From positions 1-7,859 of the forward strand of contig JAAENB010000183.1 of the NCBI GenBank assembly GCA_024224995.1: DNA of 7,859 nt, given 5' to 3'. The position numbers and the translations under genes were made by a program. Position 1 is the stretch's first letter, and each line of letters opens with the position of its first letter. The notes beneath the pieces are model-generated. The model did not search any database. It was not told the origin of the DNA and saw nothing but the letters and a program-made list of their open reading frames with translations. This DNA is from a bacterium (GTDB taxonomy: Bacteria > Spirochaetota > UBA4802 > UBA5550). Positions 6,116 through 7,859 of the stretch are shown here, one piece after another.

Positions 6116-7126
6116 ATGCGCTTAAAATCAATAACAATACTAACTATAAACATTATTATCATTTTTATTGTAACAACTCAACTAAAGGGGGAGTCCCCAA
6201 AACGTATTGCAATACTTGGTTTTAAAACAAGCAGCATCCCGGACTCATACGGGAAAATAGCCAGGAATAAACTTGAACTTGTACTATATGAAATAGAAAA
6301 CTTCAATCTACTTGAAACAGGAACATTTGAATCAATAATAAAAGAAAAAAATCCCGAATTAAGAAACTGTGGAGAAGCTGAATGCGCCATAAAGATTGGT
6401 AGTTTTATTAAGGCAGATTATATTATAACCGGGTCAATAAAAAAAAGCGAGATGTATGTTATAATAATTAGAGCAATAGATGTAATACTCGGAAAAACGA
6501 TTTTTGAAGCAACAAAAACCTATGAGAACGAAAACAAAACATCTAAAGTAGTAAATGATATAGGGCAACAACTGAAAGACTCAATAAACAAGATGGAAGC
6601 AGGAAAAAAATTCAAGCCAATCAATGATATATCCAGCAGTTATTATCTTTCAGTCAAACATGGGTATAGTTTTCCCATATGGGATTGGAACACAACATTA
6701 TTAGCGAGTAATCTTTCAATAACGATAAAGGCCGGCATGAATAACATATTTATTAATAATCTTCTTTTAACGGCTGAATTTGATCACCAGATATTTTCCT
6801 CTAGAGAAAACAGGTTCGTCACTCTTGAAAATAGTGTCATTGTAACTTCTATTTTGCTGTCTGCCTGTTATTATATAAAAATTTACAATTATTTTTTCTT
6901 ATTACCTTCTTTTTCTTACGGTATCAGTCTTACGGAATTCGAGGGTTTCATTGATCAGCCAAATTGGAACAGCACAGATCAGACTCTAAAGGCCAGCTTA
7001 TACTTTGGTTTTAGATTTAATAAAATTTGGGATATTCATCTAGGAATATCTTATCAAAACATATTCACATCAAATAAAAATCTACAACTCTTGAATTTTA
7101 GTACCGGAGTGGGAGCCACTTTTTAA
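6116..7126 (+). CDS. exported TolB/CsgG/LpoB-like domain protein with predicted C-terminal outer-membrane barrel (copy 2)
   Basis: This 336-residue paralogue of the preceding protein shares the same plan: a signal peptide (MRLKSITILTINIIIIFIV, cut probably after QLKG), KRIAILGF (29-36), GKIARNKLELVLYEIENFNLLE (46-67), a cysteine pair Cys85 and Cys90 in CGEAECAIKIG, then ADYIITGSI (100-108). The barrel half contains GMNNIFINNLLL, matching GINNVFINNLFI in copy 1, and also ends in Phe (GVGATF). Similarity is moderate, so the duplication is old. The ribosome binding site is weak (only GGTTGGAT, more than ten bases upstream), so translation may depend on the upstream gene 32 bases away. Both are probably in one transcript. 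The role is unknown: possibilities are envelope sensing, barrel assembly or transport. Confidence 0.8.
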   Translation: MRLKSITILTINIIIIFIVTTQLKGESPKRIAILGFKTSSIPDSYGKIARNKLELVLYEIENFNLLETGTFESIIKEKNPELRNCGEAECAIKIGSFIKADYIITGSIKKSEMYVIIIRAIDVILGKTIFEATKTYENENKTSKVVNDIGQQLKDSINKMEAGKKFKPINDISSSYYLSVKHGYSFPIWDWNTTLLASNLSITIKAGMNNIFINNLLLTAEFDHQIFSSRENRFVTLENSVIVTSILLSACYYIKIYNYFFLLPSFSYGISLTEFEGFIDQPNWNSTDQTLKASLYFGFRFNKIWDIHLGISYQNIFTSNKNLQLLNFSTGVGATF

Positions 7127-7162
7127 TCGAATCAAATAACCGGAAAGAATATAAAAAAAACC

Positions 7163-7183
7163 TCGAACTTCGAACCTCGAACC
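7163..7183 (-). repeat. three-copy heptamer array (RGTTYGA), right copy, inverted
   Basis: Read on the minus strand this is GGTTCGA, GGTTCGA, AGTTCGA. It begins five bases (GAGAA) after the Crp/Fnr stop codon and is followed on that strand by a run of eight T (7160-7153). TTCGA-GGT-TCGAA within it could form a small hairpin, so weak termination is possible. It mirrors the array at 570-590. Confidence 0.7.
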
Positions 7184-7188
7184 TTCTC

Positions 7189-7545
7189 TTATATCAAATT
7201 CATCCTCTTCCGCATCCGCGACAGGGCAACATCGGTTATGCCCAGGTATGAGGCTATGTGGTACTGGGGAAGACGGTGGAGAATATCCCGGTAGGTTTCC
7301 AGGAAGCGCAAGTACCGCACTTCCAGGGAGTCCAATATCTCCCCTTCCCTGGTCTCGTTATAAATCAGCGCGTATTCCGCGTAGAGCCGTCCAAAACGGT
7401 CCCAGCAGCGGTGTCTATCATACAATTCCTCTACCGCGCTCCTGGTAAGTAAAACTGTTTCCGTCTCTTCAAGAGCCTGTATATAGAACCTGCTGGGCAG
7501 GTGTTTTATCATGGAACTGACGGACCCCACAATCCCGTTTTCCAT
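7189..7545 (-). pseudogene. Crp/Fnr-family regulator, N-terminally truncated
   Basis: The 118-residue frame begins inside the cyclic-nucleotide-binding fold: ENGIVGSVSS, then PSRFYIQALEETETVLLTRSAVEELY (the last strands and start of the C-helix). It runs to the helix-turn-helix LPQYHIASYLGITDVALSRMRKRM near the C-terminus. Family members usually have 190-230 residues, so roughly the first 70-80 residues, most of the sensor barrel, are missing. An in-frame TGA (7566-7564) lies six codons before the ATG, and I found no N-terminal Crp sequence in other frames upstream. Instead the upstream DNA is a cluster of repeats, so a rearrangement or insertion probably removed the 5' part. A GAGGG four bases before ATG 7545 could still allow translation of a DNA-binding fragment, but a sensing regulator is not expected. 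Composition matches the E1 beta side, not the AT-rich island. Confidence 0.75.
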
Positions 7546-7626
7546 AGTACCCTCTATGTCCTCTCAAGAAACTCCTTTTAATAGGGCCTGTTCCCGAAGA
7601 TTTTAACCGGGGCTCTGCTCTGTCCA

Positions 7627-7642
7627 CGGGGTTGAAACCCCG
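7627..7642. repeat. palindrome CGGGGTT-GA-AACCCCG
   Basis: Seven-base inverted arms are separated by two bases. It is adjacent to AGCTACAA, giving a composition like other intergenic repeat families. No T-run follows. Confidence 0.7.
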
Positions 7643-7689
7643 AGCTACAACACGTCGCCCCGCTGGGACGATTCTGTCTTGGGTCAGCA

Positions 7690-7710
7690 TCAACCAATGG
7701 TCAACCAATG
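7690..7710 (+). repeat. tandem direct repeat TCAACCAATG x2
   Basis: Two exact 10-base copies (7690-7699 and 7701-7710) are separated by a single base, a period of 11 bp, which is about one DNA helical turn. Confidence 0.75.
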
Positions 7711-7741
7711 CCCTGCGGGCGATTCGGTCCCATACCAGAAA

Positions 7742-7756
7742 TACCCCGGAGGGGTA
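7742..7756. repeat. hairpin TACCCC-GGA-GGGGTA
   Basis: Six-base perfect inverted arms surround a three-base loop. It is part of the hairpin cluster upstream of the truncated Crp/Fnr gene. Confidence 0.7.
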
Positions 7757-7767
7757 AAGTCATGTAG

Positions 7768-7787
7768 CCCGGGGATTCACCCCCGGG
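7768..7787. repeat. hairpin CCCGGGG-ATTCAC-CCCCGGG
   Basis: Seven-base perfect inverted arms (7768-7774 and 7781-7787) enclose a six-base loop. It is the strongest short stem in the cluster. Each arm also contains the palindrome CCCGGG. Confidence 0.7.
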
Positions 7788-7859
7788 TAGCCCCATGCTG
7801 AAACCGATCCATTTTTTAAAAACAGTTTCTTCCGTATTTTTTCCCGGCCCTGCCGGGTC

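Larger units (their letters stand above)
7546..7859. other. non-coding repeat and hairpin cluster
   Basis: About 310 bases contain no supported gene; a 79-codon minus-strand frame only reads through repeats. The stretch holds several GC-rich stem-loops and a direct repeat, listed separately, plus GCCC-TGC-GGGC (7710-7720) and an imperfect CGT/ACG dyad around CCC-GCTGGG (about 7654-7670). From memory, strings such as GGGGTTGAAACCCC and ACCCCGGAGGGGTA are typical of high-copy intergenic repeat families in several phyla. Confidence 0.65.

Noticed and set aside
5955..6137. 60-codon minus-strand frame at the junction of the two barrel genes
   Set aside because: It is antisense to the conserved end of copy 1 and the start of copy 2, with no support as a gene.
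7248..7452. Two + strand frames of about 65 codons opposite the Crp/Fnr remnant
   Set aside because: They are antisense shadows of the helix-turn-helix coding region.
7469..7708. 79-codon minus-strand frame overlapping the Crp/Fnr remnant
   Set aside because: It overlaps the remnant in another frame and is mostly read from hairpin repeats. It does not contain the missing Crp N-terminus.

Overview
The window has three parts that differ in base composition. The left edge (1-564) and the right edge (7189-7545) carry genes with a balanced to GC-leaning codon usage. The central stretch (about 780-7160) is clearly AT-rich. This looks like an AT-rich accessory island lying between pieces of a higher-GC backbone. 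I judged composition by eye and did not calculate it. The organism is a Gram-negative-type bacterium: there are predicted C-terminal-Phe outer-membrane barrels and a lipoprotein. The mix of a relaxed-lipobox lipoprotein, TolB/CsgG-like plus barrel proteins, an AAA-ATPase-like/PD-(D/E)XK fusion protein and a Crp/Fnr regulator fits a free-living spirochaete or a related lineage. That placement is inference only.

Layout: (1) 1-564, + strand, is the C-terminal part of a thiamine-diphosphate-dependent 2-oxoacid dehydrogenase E1 beta subunit, cut by the window edge. (2) 565-788 has no gene and is packed with repeats: a heptamer array, a direct repeat, and a 55-bp near-perfect palindrome that looks like a miniature inverted-repeat element. 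(3) 789-4670 holds three minus-strand genes, each with its own spacing: a repeat-rich lipoprotein, the ATPase-like/nuclease-like fusion, and a saccharopine-dehydrogenase-like oxidoreductase. (4) 4671-5018 is a divergent promoter region. (5) 5019-7126, + strand, holds two tandem paralogues, each with a signal peptide, a TolB/CsgG/LpoB-like alpha/beta domain and a predicted outer-membrane beta-barrel. (6) 7189-7545, minus strand, is a Crp/Fnr-type regulator lacking its N-terminal third or more. (7) 7546-7859 is a non-coding cluster of small GC-rich hairpins and direct repeats.

The central genes do not form one recognisable pathway. The common thread is the cell envelope: the lipoprotein and the two barrel proteins are predicted to be exported. 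The fusion protein and the oxidoreductase are cytoplasmic and of unknown substrate. I found no tRNA, rRNA, CRISPR array, transposase or integrase.

The most striking structural observation is that both higher-GC edge genes are followed, right after the stop codon and in the same orientation relative to transcription, by the same short motif: RAGAA followed by three copies of the heptamer RGTTYGA. These two copies face each other across the AT-rich island.
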